A stretch of 64,000 nt of DNA, taken from CBDATA01 sp965215615. GTDB lineage: Bacteria > Acidobacteriota > Vicinamibacteria > Marinacidobacterales > Marinacidobacteraceae. The first letter of the stretch is position 1. Every line of letters starts with the position of its first letter. Below the pieces are notes generated by a model. The model did no database searches. It was not told the DNA's origin and saw only the letters and a list, made by a program, of their open reading frames with translations. The stretch spans positions 2,542,001-2,606,000 of the forward strand of contig OZ244068.1 in the NCBI GenBank assembly GCA_965215615.1. The letters run 5' to 3'. The position numbers were made by a program, and so were the translations under genes. Of this stretch, positions 18,362 through 26,073 are shown one piece after another.

Positions 18362-20335
18362 CTGCATCGTCAGGCTTTCCATCTTGCCCTTGTCCTGGGT
18401 GCCGGTCTCGTGCTCTCCGGGTGCGGCGATGATGACGACGATCCGGCTCCCGCTCCGGCCCCTGCGCCTGCCCCCGCTCCTGCGCCTGCTCCCCCCGCTC
18501 CCGAACCGGAGCCCGAGCCTGAGCCTCCCGCTCCTCCGCCGGAGCCCGAGCCCGAACCCGAGCCGTTCGTGATTTCCATGACTCCTCCGATGGCGGACGA
18601 CGACGAGGATTGCCACGGCTACGCGATGTGCCCGGATAAGGGTGACGATAAGGAGACCGCCATGGCGTGGCCGAACGAGCACATGGTGGTCAACAGCTCT
18701 CATGCGGCGATCATCTCTCCGCATTGGATTGAAGGCGCAAACGGAGTTGGTGTCATGGCTGGCGAAACCAATCATCCGTTCATGAACGTGGAGTGGCATG
18801 CGAAGCAGTCCATTGTCGTGGGGGACGGTGTAACTTTCGTAGCTCACCGGGTGACCATCGGCGCAGGGCAGGAAATGGAGCCGACGGGTGAAATCATGTA
18901 CATCACCTGTGGCCCGTTCGCGTGCTCGGATGCGGCGGTGACACCGCCTTCCGCTCCTGAATCCACTATCGCCAATTCGGCCGCCTGCGAAGGCTGGGAT
19001 TCCACCAGCCTGGAACTCATGGTAGGTGTCATTGATCCCGACGGTGCGATGCTTGATGGCGATAACTCGATCTCCAAGGGTTTTGACCTCGGTTGGGTTT
19101 ACACAGCGAACACGAAGTTCACCGTCAAGCACGACTTCGGCGTGTTCGACCAGTCCGGTGGCGAAGTTGCCAAGGGATCCGACCAGGCGTTGCCTGCCGG
19201 ACGGTCGCCTCGCGCGGGAACGGAGAGACGACGGGACATCGTAGATGGCACACGAGTCGTGATTGACGAAGATGGTTGTGGCGACGCAATGCGTAATGCG
19301 GCGGGTTTCGATCTCTACGGTGGCGCGGTCAGCGATCTGAATCATCCGGACAACTGTTTCCGCCTGAGTTCAGAGGCTGACTATCTGAGCCAATACAGCG
19401 TCGAACTGACTCCCAAGGATGCCGGAGTCTCTTGGGGCGAGATCGCCTGGGATGCCTTCAAGGAGCTGAAGTGCGAGGCGAAGACGTTCGTCGCCAGCGA
19501 ACAGCTTGACGTGTGCGAACTCCTGGAGGCGGAAGTGGACGAGATCAGCGGCGAAATGAGCGTTGTGCCGGTGGTTGGAGTTACCTCCGGCGACGGTGCG
19601 AACGGTGTGGACGGCAGTCGGCTGGCGGGTTTCGATCTGGTTCTTCCCATCAACCAGAACCGGTGGACAGCGCTCAACTACTACGACACCACGACACCCC
19701 CTGCAAAAGACACGAACGATCTGTACGACAAAACGCCCATCCGCGAGGGAGGGGACACCGACGACATCAACCAGCGGGGGCGGGTAAATGGCTATACCAA
19801 TCCCACGACTGGTAATGATGAACACCGTGTATGGGTCAAGATCAACGACGATGACGGAGACCCGATGTACGGCGACCTCGGCAAGGTTGATGCTTTCGGC
19901 ACGACCGAGCTCGTGGGTCGAGGCAACACCGACCGGACTGTGGCTCCGACCGTAGATACCCGGACCGCCAATAGCCCGGCCGCGTACGGCGGTGACGACC
20001 GGGCCGATAACTACCTCGGTAACAGCGATGCCATGAAGTGTTCCGCTGACGATGGTGGCGAAAAAACCTCGACCACCAACCAGGGCACCGGCATCGCCGC
20101 GAAGGCGCTTTCAGACGGCGACGGCACTCTGTGTGACGCGGAGGACGTCGAGATCGAGACATCCATCACCTTCACCGACGGGATGGGCTTCGAGTGCGCC
20201 GTGGAGCGTACCTACACGCTCACCTGCCAGTGGGACTCGAGCGGCGGACGGAAGGCCGGCACGATCGGCAGTACACGGCCCACTTCCTTGACCCAAAGTG
20301 ATGCCGATAACTTTGTCCACTGCACGGTGAGTTGA
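18362..20335 (+). CDS. Large secreted lipoprotein of unknown function with Pro/Glu-rich linker
   Basis: A lipoprotein signal (HLALVLGAGLVLSGC) precedes a mature Cys. A stretch of four Asp, an Ala-Pro run and a Glu-Pro run (about 45 residues) then form a linker that would hold the following domain away from the membrane. The remaining roughly 590 residues are acidic and contain scattered cysteine pairs (DCHGYAMC, TCGPFAC) and NDDDGDPMYGD. I recognise no family. The frame is open back to 18311 without an ATG, GTG or TTG that would include the signal peptide; the GTG at 18410 starts inside the lipobox. A CTG at 18362 is used here as the best guess, though a lost or frameshifted start is possible. 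An intrinsic terminator follows. Confidence 0.6.
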   Translation: MHRQAFHLALVLGAGLVLSGCGDDDDDPAPAPAPAPAPAPAPAPPAPEPEPEPEPPAPPPEPEPEPEPFVISMTPPMADDDEDCHGYAMCPDKGDDKETAMAWPNEHMVVNSSHAAIISPHWIEGANGVGVMAGETNHPFMNVEWHAKQSIVVGDGVTFVAHRVTIGAGQEMEPTGEIMYITCGPFACSDAAVTPPSAPESTIANSAACEGWDSTSLELMVGVIDPDGAMLDGDNSISKGFDLGWVYTANTKFTVKHDFGVFDQSGGEVAKGSDQALPAGRSPRAGTERRRDIVDGTRVVIDEDGCGDAMRNAAGFDLYGGAVSDLNHPDNCFRLSSEADYLSQYSVELTPKDAGVSWGEIAWDAFKELKCEAKTFVASEQLDVCELLEAEVDEISGEMSVVPVVGVTSGDGANGVDGSRLAGFDLVLPINQNRWTALNYYDTTTPPAKDTNDLYDKTPIREGGDTDDINQRGRVNGYTNPTTGNDEHRVWVKINDDDGDPMYGDLGKVDAFGTTELVGRGNTDRTVAPTVDTRTANSPAAYGGDDRADNYLGNSDAMKCSADDGGEKTSTTNQGTGIAAKALSDGDGTLCDAEDVEIETSITFTDGMGFECAVERTYTLTCQWDSSGGRKAGTIGSTRPTSLTQSDADNFVHCTVS

Positions 20336-20369
20336 GGCACTTCCCTCCAGACGCTCACCAGTAGAGCGA

Positions 20370-20407
20370 GAACCCCGGGGCCAACCGGCCCCGGGGTTCT
20401 TTTTTTT
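20370..20407 (+). terminator. Rho-independent terminator after the lipoprotein gene
   Basis: A perfect 13-bp GC-rich stem (20370-20382 with 20387-20399) and an AACC loop are followed by a run of eight T. It lies 34 bp after the stop codon of the lipoprotein gene, so that gene is the end of its transcript. Confidence 0.93.
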
Positions 20408-20450
20408 GTGGGAGCTACGTGTGAATCTCTCGTAAGATTGAGGAGGAGAA

Positions 20451-20600
20451 ATGATCTCTCCGGAAGCCAAGAAACGCATCTGCGAAATTCTCGAAGCCTG
20501 TGCTCGCAAAAAGCGGACGATCACATATGGCCACTTGGGGGCGGAGTTGCCCGGCTCCATCGCCCCTCATCCCGGATTATTCATGAGAGGCATTCAATAA
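20451..20600 (+). CDS. Truncated 49-residue protein at the mobile-element junction
   Basis: A strong AGGAGGAG ribosome site at about 20441 precedes an ATG and a 49-codon frame. The first 34 residues look like a genuine small alpha-helical or winged-helix start (KKRICEILEACARKK, then TITYGHLGAEL). The tail from about residue 35 changes character just where the transposon remnants begin. I therefore think it is the 5' piece of a longer gene cut by insertion. The TITYGxLG motif recurs in N-terminal domains of some restriction or DNA-binding proteins, but I cannot name the family. Confidence 0.45.
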   Translation: MISPEAKKRICEILEACARKKRTITYGHLGAELPGSIAPHPGLFMRGIQ

Positions 20601-20790
20601 AGACAGAGATAGCTGAAGAGGCGAGATGATGGGGTGAGAGCTGATGCGGGGTAGGTTTTTACGTCGCTGATCCGGCTTGCGCTGGGGTTTTCGAGTGGTC
20701 AACGGGAGGATTTGGTTCGGAGAGATCGAGAGAATCGGCGTAACGGACACCTCGCCCGGTGAACTGTGGCGTTTTCTTCCAAAAACGGTG

Positions 20791-21138
20791 TCAACCGCAT
20801 TCCCAATCGAGTCTGGGAAGCAGAGAGAGGAAGCGGTTCCAGTCGTCGGCCATGTCACGAGAGATGACGAAGGTGATTCTTCTGCCGTGCGTCACCACTC
20901 GGGCCGGTACCTTCAGCACCCGTTCCCGGAAACGCCGGATGCTCCATCCGCGCCGGGTGGATCGCTCCATCAATCGTCGCCCGACATGCAGCACCTGGTA
21001 AGCCAGCAGATGCAGCAGGAACAGCGCCTGGTTCGCGGGATCGACGCGATTCTGCTTCTCCGGGTCCGAGGGTGCTTCCTTGCCGGAACGGGGAGCGGAT
21101 GACAGCAGCACCGACTGCTCCGTCATCAGTTCTCCCAT
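20791..21138 (-). pseudogene. C-terminal fragment of a DDE transposase (IS1380/IS4-like), cut by the IS5 element
   Basis: The 115-codon frame contains NQALFLLHLLAYQVLHVGRR and GWSIRRFRERVLKVPARVV, the typical end of large DDE transposases. The catalytic core is missing. The apparent start codon at 21136-21138 abuts the first base of the IS5 terminal repeat, so the frame begins there only because the rest of the gene has been removed. The 190 bp downstream (20601-20790) carry no gene and are probably the 3' end of the same element. Confidence 0.7.
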
Positions 21139-22365
21139 GAAAGGTCTGATTTATTCGGCCAACATGTGAGACAATTTCCTTGTTCGCGATGACGCGAAGA
21201 GGAGATGAACATGAGACAGCAAACACTTGCTGAGGTTGGTTTCGACCGGTATCGCAAGAAGACGCGCCGGGATGTGTTTTTGGAGGAGATGGACCGGGTC
21301 GTTCCGTGGGATGAACTGTTCAAGCTGCTGGGGCCGAAGTACCCGAAAGGGAAGCGCGGCCGTCCTCCGATAGGGCTTGAGCGGATGCTTCGGTTGTATT
21401 TTCTACAGCAGTGGTTCGACCTTTCGGACCCGGCAGCGGAGGAGGCGTTGTATGACTCTCATGCGATGCGACGTTTCGTTGGGATTGACCTTGGGCGTGA
21501 ACGGGCGCCGGACGAGACGACGCTGTGCAAGTTCCGGCGTTTCCTGGAGCGGCACGACTTCGGGAGCAAGGTGATGGCAATCGTGCGCGAGCATTTGGAG
21601 GCGCATGGCGTACAAGTGTGCAAAGGGACGATGGTGGATGCGACGATCCTGGCGGCGCCCTCTTCAACGAAGAACAAGGCGCGGTCGCGAGATCCGGAGA
21701 TGGGTTCGACGAAGAAGGGGAACCGTTGGCATTTCGGGATGAAGGCACACATCGGAGTGGACTCGAAGACGAAGCAGATTCACTCGGTGGAGGCGACGGC
21801 GGCGAATGTTCACGACTCCCAGGTATTGGGGGCGTTGCTGCACGGCGAGGAGACCCGGATATGGGGAGACAAGGCGTATGTGGGTCAGCGGGAGGTGATT
21901 CGTTCGGTGGCGGCGCGGGCACAGGACTTCACCCTTCGCAAGGCGGCGCGTGGCCGTCCGCTGACCGAGGCGGAGAAACGGGGGAATCGGACGAAGTCGC
22001 GGGTTCGCGCTCGCGTGGAACACCCCTTCCTGGTGATGAAGAAGAAGTTCGGCTTCGAGAAGGTGCGCTATCGAGGATTGGCGAAGAACGCTCATCGGCT
22101 CCGCGTAGTCTGCGCGCTGGTCAACCTCTACACGGCGCGACGACCAGTGTTGGCAGCTCTGCCCGTGTAAGGGAGAAGTGCGTCCACCCTCGCAGGGAGG
22201 GTGAAAATCACTCAGAAACGCTACAAGTGATACCCCAAAACTCTCTGCGAAGGCGCGCATCAGCCTCTCACAGGAGAAGTTTCAAACAGAAACAAGGGCG
22301 GTATTTGGCGATGTACGTTCTCAGAAGGCCATCAAGCTGAAATCAGGCCCTTGTTCAGACCTTCC
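21139..22365 (+). mobile_element. IS5-family insertion sequence (complete)
   Basis: An imperfect terminal inverted repeat marks both ends: GAAAGGTCTGA at 21139-21149 and its mate at 22355-22365 (GGAAGGTCTGA when read inward), 10 of 11 matching. Between them is a single intact transposase gene. The bases outside the two ends differ (CCAT left, GTTC right), and the flanks belong to two different older elements. The element no longer sits in a simple target duplication, so a deletion or recombination has followed insertion. Confidence 0.85.
21205..22170 (+). CDS. IS5-family transposase
   Basis: This is a full-length 321-residue DDE transposase. The N-terminal DUF772 domain (TLAEVGFDRYRKKTRRDVFL, then VVPWDELFKLLGPKYPKGK, then MLRLYFLQQWFDLSD) is followed by the catalytic core. 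Visible catalytic residues are Asp in MVDATIL, Asp in IWGDKAYVG and Glu in RARVEHPF. It cuts and pastes its own element. The second ATG at 21211 has better spacing to the GAGGAG ribosome site than the first. The frame is intact, so the element may still be active. Confidence 0.93.
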   Translation: MNMRQQTLAEVGFDRYRKKTRRDVFLEEMDRVVPWDELFKLLGPKYPKGKRGRPPIGLERMLRLYFLQQWFDLSDPAAEEALYDSHAMRRFVGIDLGRERAPDETTLCKFRRFLERHDFGSKVMAIVREHLEAHGVQVCKGTMVDATILAAPSSTKNKARSRDPEMGSTKKGNRWHFGMKAHIGVDSKTKQIHSVEATAANVHDSQVLGALLHGEETRIWGDKAYVGQREVIRSVAARAQDFTLRKAARGRPLTEAEKRGNRTKSRVRARVEHPFLVMKKKFGFEKVRYRGLAKNAHRLRVVCALVNLYTARRPVLAALPV

Positions 22366-22617
22366 GTTCTCCATGACCAACTGGCCGATCTTGGCTCGCA
22401 GCCCCTCCGGATCGCTCTGCGGATCCACCGCGGCCTCCTTCTCCCCGAAGACATCCGAGGCGTGTCGCAACAGGCGCCGCTTCCAGTCCTGAATCTGGCT
22501 CGGATGGACCTCGAACTGCTGCGACAGATCGGCCATCGTCCGGTCCTGGCGGAGCGCGGCGAGCGCTACCTTGGCCTTGAAGGCCGCTGAGTGATTACGT
22601 CGGGGGCGACGGGGCAT
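22366..22617 (-). pseudogene. IS3-family transposase OrfA, 3' end removed by IS5
   Basis: From ATG at 22617, behind an AGGAGG site, the frame encodes the helix-turn-helix OrfA of IS3 elements (RNHSAAFKAKVALAALRQD, then EVHPSQIQDWKRRLL). The native sequence ends at LVMEN exactly at the IS5 right end; the last 15 codons of the open frame are IS5 sequence. OrfB, which carries the catalytic core, is absent from the window, so this copy cannot transpose. Confidence 0.88.
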
Positions 22618-22659
22618 CGGGGACTCCTCCTGGAACTCCAGGTGCGGCTGCCGGTCCAC

Positions 22660-22846
22660 TTAACAGGCTGTGGAAAAACTAACGCGGCATTCGACGAGCG
22701 ATGCATCCCGTCTGAACGCTCGCCTGGAGGCTCGCTCTTCGTTGCGATTCGCTCGAAATAGCGCTGCTATTGCTCACTCACGCGCCTTGTCAGCCGGGCG
22801 CCTCACCCGTCTCGGTGCTCACGCCAGTTTATCCACAGCCTGTTAA
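22660..22846. mobile_element. MITE-like element, copy 1 (TTAA-flanked)
   Basis: The segment is bounded by TTAA at 22660-22663 and 22843-22846, giving a 183-bp period. Its ends are inverted repeats reading TTAACAGGCTGTGG and continuing to about 21 bp with one mismatch. It has no coding capacity. It interrupts the left end of the IS3 remnant. The related IS3 end at 23980-24061 lacks it and has CTGA at the corresponding position, so the element can be cut out on paper with single-base precision. Confidence 0.88.
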
Positions 22847-22880
22847 CCGGAGCCGAATTTTGTCCAACCGATGGGGTCCA
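22847..22880 (-). repeat. Left terminal end of the IS3-type remnant
   Basis: Read on the minus strand from 22880 it begins TGGACCCCATCGGTTGGACA and continues into the leader of OrfA across the MITE copy. The same sequence recurs with a few changes at 24028-24061. The TG start and position before OrfA mark it as the insertion-sequence terminus. Confidence 0.7.
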
Positions 22881-22990
22881 CCTCTGCCTGGGGGATGCGG
22901 GTCACCCTGCTCGATGCCTTCACCTACGAACCCTGACGCAAAAGCACGGTAGGAAGCCCCGCCCGGGTTTGCCAGCAGTGTGGAGCCGGT

Positions 22991-23449
22991 TCAGGAGCCC
23001 GCGGGCGCTGCCGCCTCGTCGCGGGGCGGCAGCCGATCCAGCAGGATGGCCAAGGTGGCTTCGATCCCGGTGAGTCGCTCCTCGATCCGGGTGACCCGCT
23101 CGGAGAGTTGACCGATCTCCTCATGCATCTCTGTTCGGAGCGCGCCGATCTCCTCATGCATCTCGGTTCGGAGCGCGCCGATCTCCTCATGCATCTCGGT
23201 TCGGAGCGCGCCGATCTCCTCATGCATCTCGGTTCGGAGCGAGCCGATCTCCTCATGCATCTCGGTTCGGAGCGAGCCGATCTCCTCATGCATCTCGGCT
23301 CGGAGGTCGCCGATCTCCCCTCGCACGGTGAGCAGGCTCTGGTTGACCGAGATGAAGCTGAGGGCGGCCGCGCCGATCACGGCGGCGAAGGTCGTCACGA
23401 GAGCCGCCATGAGAGCCGTCACAAGCAGCGTGTCCCGGTGTCTCGCCAT
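22991..23449 (-). CDS. Membrane-anchored coiled-coil protein with 11-residue repeats
   Basis: The preferred start (ATG at 23449) gives 152 residues. A cytoplasmic tip and one transmembrane helix (TALMAALVTTFAAVIGAAAL) are followed by a long helix made of six near-identical 11-residue units (EMHEEIGSLRT), then SERVTRIEERLTGIEATLAILL and a short Pro/Glu tail. An 11-residue period is typical of right-handed coiled coils. The frame extends upstream to 23581, but those residues look non-helical and are probably not translated. No ribosome site decides the start. Function is unknown; similar small proteins occur beside transposons and toxin loci. Confidence 0.6.
   Translation of the reverse strand: MARHRDTLLVTALMAALVTTFAAVIGAAALSFISVNQSLLTVRGEIGDLRAEMHEEIGSLRTEMHEEIGSLRTEMHEEIGALRTEMHEEIGALRTEMHEEIGALRTEMHEEIGQLSERVTRIEERLTGIEATLAILLDRLPPRDEAAAPAGS
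23114..23311 (-). repeat. Six 33-bp tandem repeats inside the coiled-coil gene
   Basis: Units start at 23114, 23147, 23180, 23213, 23246 and 23279. They differ at only a few bases, such as GCGCG against GAGCG. Being 33 bp long they keep frame, so replication slippage would change the helix length without loss of function. Confidence 0.92.
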
Positions 23450-23726
23450 CAGACCGGGTTTTCCGCTTCTCACTGTTCGTCCTTCGCCGATGTCAGTATA
23501 GGGGCCGGAGCGGGTTCCGGGCAAAGGCGTTTCCGCCAGGGTGGGTTCGGAGTGGGTTGCATGGTTGGCCATGCAAATCAAGACGCAAAAACGGAGGGTT
23601 TTGGTGCGTCGTGGCCGAAATTTCCCGAAAAATGTGGAAAACCTGCTCCGGTCGCTCTGGTCGCTTCGCTCCCGCCGCTCCCTCCAGCCGGGGCCGGCAC
23701 GATCAACCCGGAAAGCGCCCCGGAAG

Positions 23727-23774
23727 TGTCAACTTTTCATATCCCATTTCTGTCCACTTTTTCGAATTCCCATT
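23727..23774. repeat. Two 24-bp direct repeats resembling an IS21-type end
   Basis: TGTCAACTTTTCATATCCCA at 23727 is followed 24 bp later by TGTCCACTTTTTCGAATTCC at 23751. Both units then end in a CCATT or CATT run. Tandem TGTCNACTTTT units are typical of insertion-sequence termini of the IS21 type. It is AT-richer than the surroundings. No transposase accompanies it. Confidence 0.5.
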
Positions 23775-23776
23775 GA

Positions 23777-23830
23777 CACAAGCCGGGGCGCGACCGCTCG
23801 CGGACGATCACCGCCTGGGGGATGCGGGGA
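23777..23830 (+). pseudogene. Scrap of a second copy of the AAA-ATPase/nuclease gene
   Basis: Bases 23777-23813 match 30081-30117 inside the disrupted ATPase gene with about one mismatch. The following bases (GCCTGGGGGATG) match the last codons of that gene at about 30858-30870. The join falls at a GACGATCACCG sequence present at both places, so a deletion between two short direct repeats explains the remnant. Another GGGGGATGCGGG trace lies at about 22890. Confidence 0.6.
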
Positions 23831-23979
23831 GTCGCCCCGGGCATCTTCCCGAACTCCGGAAGCCGATTTCGCCCCCCACTTCCGGAATCGAGATCCTCAG
23901 CCCGGCGGATTTTGTGTCAGGCAAAGATTGAACCTTGTCTTGCGAGGCTTGCTGACAAAACTGGAGGAATATGCGGGAT

Positions 23980-24061
23980 GCCGGGGACTCCTCCTGGAAT
24001 TCCAGACGCGGCTGCCGGTCCACCTGACCGGATCCGAATTTTGTCCAACCGATGGGATCCA
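23980..24061 (-). repeat. Second IS3-type left end, without the MITE
   Basis: This matches the leader and terminus of the IS3 remnant at 22618-22659 plus 22847-22880 (GGGGACTCCTCCTGGAA, then GGCTGCCGGTCCAC, then CCGAATTTTGTCCAACCGAT). No OrfA codons follow. Its importance is as the nearly empty site for MITE copy 1. Confidence 0.75.
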
Positions 24062-24160
24062 CCTCAATGGACGCAGGAACGGGCTGACCCCGGAGCATCG
24101 TGCAGACCATTCTCGACGAAGAGTGACGCGCCTCGTCTTCGATCGCGACGGGGAACGCGA

Positions 24161-25294
24161 TCACCGTATGGAGGAGGCAGTCTGATTCGCCATCCGGGAG
24201 AAGTAGTCGGCGTGGCCCGCGAGGATCCGTTCCTCGGCCTCGCGGTTCGGTTCGAGGGACCATTCGCCGGGTTCGCGGGTTCCGCCGAGGAGGATTCCGT
24301 CGGCGCGGGGCATCATGTAGAGGCCTCCCATCAGGGCGATGTATCGCACCTCCGGCTGGGGCAGCAGCACGGTGAGCTGGCCCTTCAGCGGAACGAGCTC
24401 CTCGTCGCCCACCAGATCGCGGGCCCCGATTCCGGTGCAGTTCACGACATGGCGTTCGGCGAGCGAGGCGACCTCGTCGAGAGACCGGAAGTCACGGATG
24501 CGGATCCGGCCGCCGGCAAGCTGGAAATCCCGCATCACCGCGCCAAGATAGACCGGGGGCTCGATCATCATCGTCGTGTACTGGCGGGCGAACCGGGACG
24601 GAAAGGGATGGGTTCCCGGGGCCAATTCGCGGGAATCGGGGAAGAGGTCGGCCAGCGGATCGGGGCGGGTGCTGCCGCCGAAAGCGACTTCGCTCAGCGC
24701 GTAGTTCGGTAACCAGTACACCCCGTAGCGGCTTCCCACCATGTCCTGGAACATGCGCTGGGAGATGCGGGCCGCCCGCTCGAAGCGGGCTTCGAAGGCG
24801 GCGGTATGGACCCGGGCATCGGAGACCGAATAGGGTCCCCACTGGGCACAGGCCACGTTCGAGGTGGTGCGGGGCGGCAGGTCTTTCGCGTGGATGGTGA
24901 CCGCCACGCCGCGATCCTGAAGAAGACGGGCGGTCGCGAGTCCCACCGCGCCGCAGCCGATGACGGCAGCGCGGGCGGGGAGCGGGCCGTCCCGGAGCAA
25001 CTCCTCCACCGCGAGAAAGGCGCTGCCCCAGGACAGACTGACTCCCCCTCCTCCGTGGCCATAGTTGTGGACCAGCAGGCGGCCGCCGCCCAGATCTTCG
25101 CGCTCCACCCGGAAGCCGGATGGACGATACGGGCGGAGCCCCGCCACCGTGCGGATGACCCGATCCGGGGAAACCCGAACCGGGGGAAGACGGAAGTCCG
25201 GAGCGGGTCGGGTCGCGGGGGCCGGCCTCCCGGCGCAGGCGGCGACGAGTCCGGGAAACGCGGCGAGCGCGCCGCGGCGAGAGATCGGAGGCAT
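24161..25294 (-). CDS. Exported D-amino-acid-oxidase-like FAD enzyme with permuted motif order
   Basis: A Tat-like and lipoprotein-like leader (SRRGALAAFPGLVAAC, Cys20) precedes a block (residues about 52-95: AGLRPYRPSGFRVE, then VHNYGHGGGGVSLSWGSA) that is normally the C-terminal FAD-binding motif of D-amino-acid oxidases. Only after it comes the Rossmann dinucleotide motif AVIGCGAVGLATARLL (113-118), which is usually at the N-terminus. The protein then ends soon after MMPRADGILLGGTREPGEWS. The gene therefore looks circularly permuted relative to DAAO. It would oxidise D-amino acids or related amines to imino acids; the RidA-like gene 2.8 kb away could hydrolyse such imines. Length is 377 residues. 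Substrate is unknown. Confidence 0.78.
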   Translation of the reverse strand: MPPISRRGALAAFPGLVAACAGRPAPATRPAPDFRLPPVRVSPDRVIRTVAGLRPYRPSGFRVEREDLGGGRLLVHNYGHGGGGVSLSWGSAFLAVEELLRDGPLPARAAVIGCGAVGLATARLLQDRGVAVTIHAKDLPPRTTSNVACAQWGPYSVSDARVHTAAFEARFERAARISQRMFQDMVGSRYGVYWLPNYALSEVAFGGSTRPDPLADLFPDSRELAPGTHPFPSRFARQYTTMMIEPPVYLGAVMRDFQLAGGRIRIRDFRSLDEVASLAERHVVNCTGIGARDLVGDEELVPLKGQLTVLLPQPEVRYIALMGGLYMMPRADGILLGGTREPGEWSLEPNREAEERILAGHADYFSRMANQTASSIR

Positions 25295-25345
25295 CGGCGT
25301 GGGTTCCCTATACTAGGTGCCTTCCCTTTCGAGGAGGTTCACGGC

Positions 25346-26071
25346 ATGGATCGCAGATTGTTCCTGAAGGCAAGCGCCGCGGTGAGTGCCGCCGGTGTCG
25401 TCGGCGTGAACGATCGGGCGGAAGCGCTCGAACACGAGATGATGCGGCTTCTCGAAGCGCCGGAGCGGCCCCCGCTCGCGAAGGCGGAAGGCGAGGACGC
25501 GCTCTCCGTCATGCCAGAGCGGCCGACGCTCGTGGATTTCTTCGAGCACCGTTTCGCCCCGGCTTCCCACGTGCTCCAAAGCGCCACCCGCGCCCGGAAG
25601 TTCGGCATGAGCGAAGAGATCATCCTCGCCTGCCTGCTCCACGACATCTCGGTCACCAATCTGGTGCGGGCCGACCACGGCTGGTGGTGCGCGCAGATGA
25701 TCGAGCCCTACGTCTCCGAGAAAGTGGCGTGGGCGATCCGCTACCACCAGGCGCTGCGGTTCTTCCCGGACCCTTCGGTGGGCTACGAGTATCCGGAGAT
25801 GTACGCGCGGATGTTCGGGGCCGACTACGAGCCGGAGCCGTACCTCAAGGCGGCCCACGAATACGCGAGGAACCACAAGTGGTACATGGAGGCGCGTTCC
25901 ATCACGCTCCACGATGACTACAGCTTCGAGCGGGATGTCGAGGTCTCGATCGATCCGTTCGTGGACATCATCGGCCGACACTTCAAGCAGCCAAGGGAAG
26001 GGCTCGGTTACGACAACAGCCCGACCGCGCACATGTGGCGGACGATGATCAACCCGCGTCGCCGTCTGTGA
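25346..26071 (+). CDS. HD-domain protein with exported-type leader
   Basis: The ATG at 25346 follows a GAGGAGG site; the longer open frame upstream has no such site. The leader (RRLFLKASAAVSAAGVVGV) resembles a Tat signal. The domain carries H75, the HD pair 99-100 in CLLHDIS, D110-H111 and H134 in AIRYHQAL, the metal ligands of HD phosphohydrolases. The family hydrolyses phosphomono- or diesters, but the substrate here is not predictable, and relatives of similar size may act on small molecules. It diverges from the DAAO-like gene and is followed 2 bp later by a lipoprotein gene, so the two form an operon. Confidence 0.75.
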   Translation: MDRRLFLKASAAVSAAGVVGVNDRAEALEHEMMRLLEAPERPPLAKAEGEDALSVMPERPTLVDFFEHRFAPASHVLQSATRARKFGMSEEIILACLLHDISVTNLVRADHGWWCAQMIEPYVSEKVAWAIRYHQALRFFPDPSVGYEYPEMYARMFGADYEPEPYLKAAHEYARNHKWYMEARSITLHDDYSFERDVEVSIDPFVDIIGRHFKQPREGLGYDNSPTAHMWRTMINPRRRL

Positions 26072-26073
26072 AG

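Larger units (their letters stand above)
23450..24160. other. Gene-free stretch holding element remnants
   Basis: No convincing gene is visible in these roughly 700 bases. It contains 24-bp paired repeats (23727-23774), a scrap of an AAA-ATPase gene (23777-23830) and an IS3 left end (23980-24061), each listed separately. The open frames here overlap one another in several phases and lack family features or ribosome sites. Confidence 0.6.

Noticed and set aside
18333..18572. ATG at 18333 as the start of the large lipoprotein
   Set aside because: It is in a different frame from the lipobox; using it would require a frameshift within the signal peptide, for which there is no direct evidence.
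20577..20858. Minus-strand 93-codon frame next to the transposase fragment
   Set aside because: No ribosome site, no recognisable domain, and it overlaps the DDE transposase fragment in another phase.
23114..23311. Regular 33-bp repeats as a CRISPR array
   Set aside because: The units are directly adjacent with no spacers and encode exact 11-residue coiled-coil repeats in an open frame.
24806..26071. A 421-residue version of the HD-domain protein
   Set aside because: The extra 180 codons lie antisense to the DAAO-like gene and lack protein-like features; the ATG at 25346 has a strong ribosome site and an exported-type leader.
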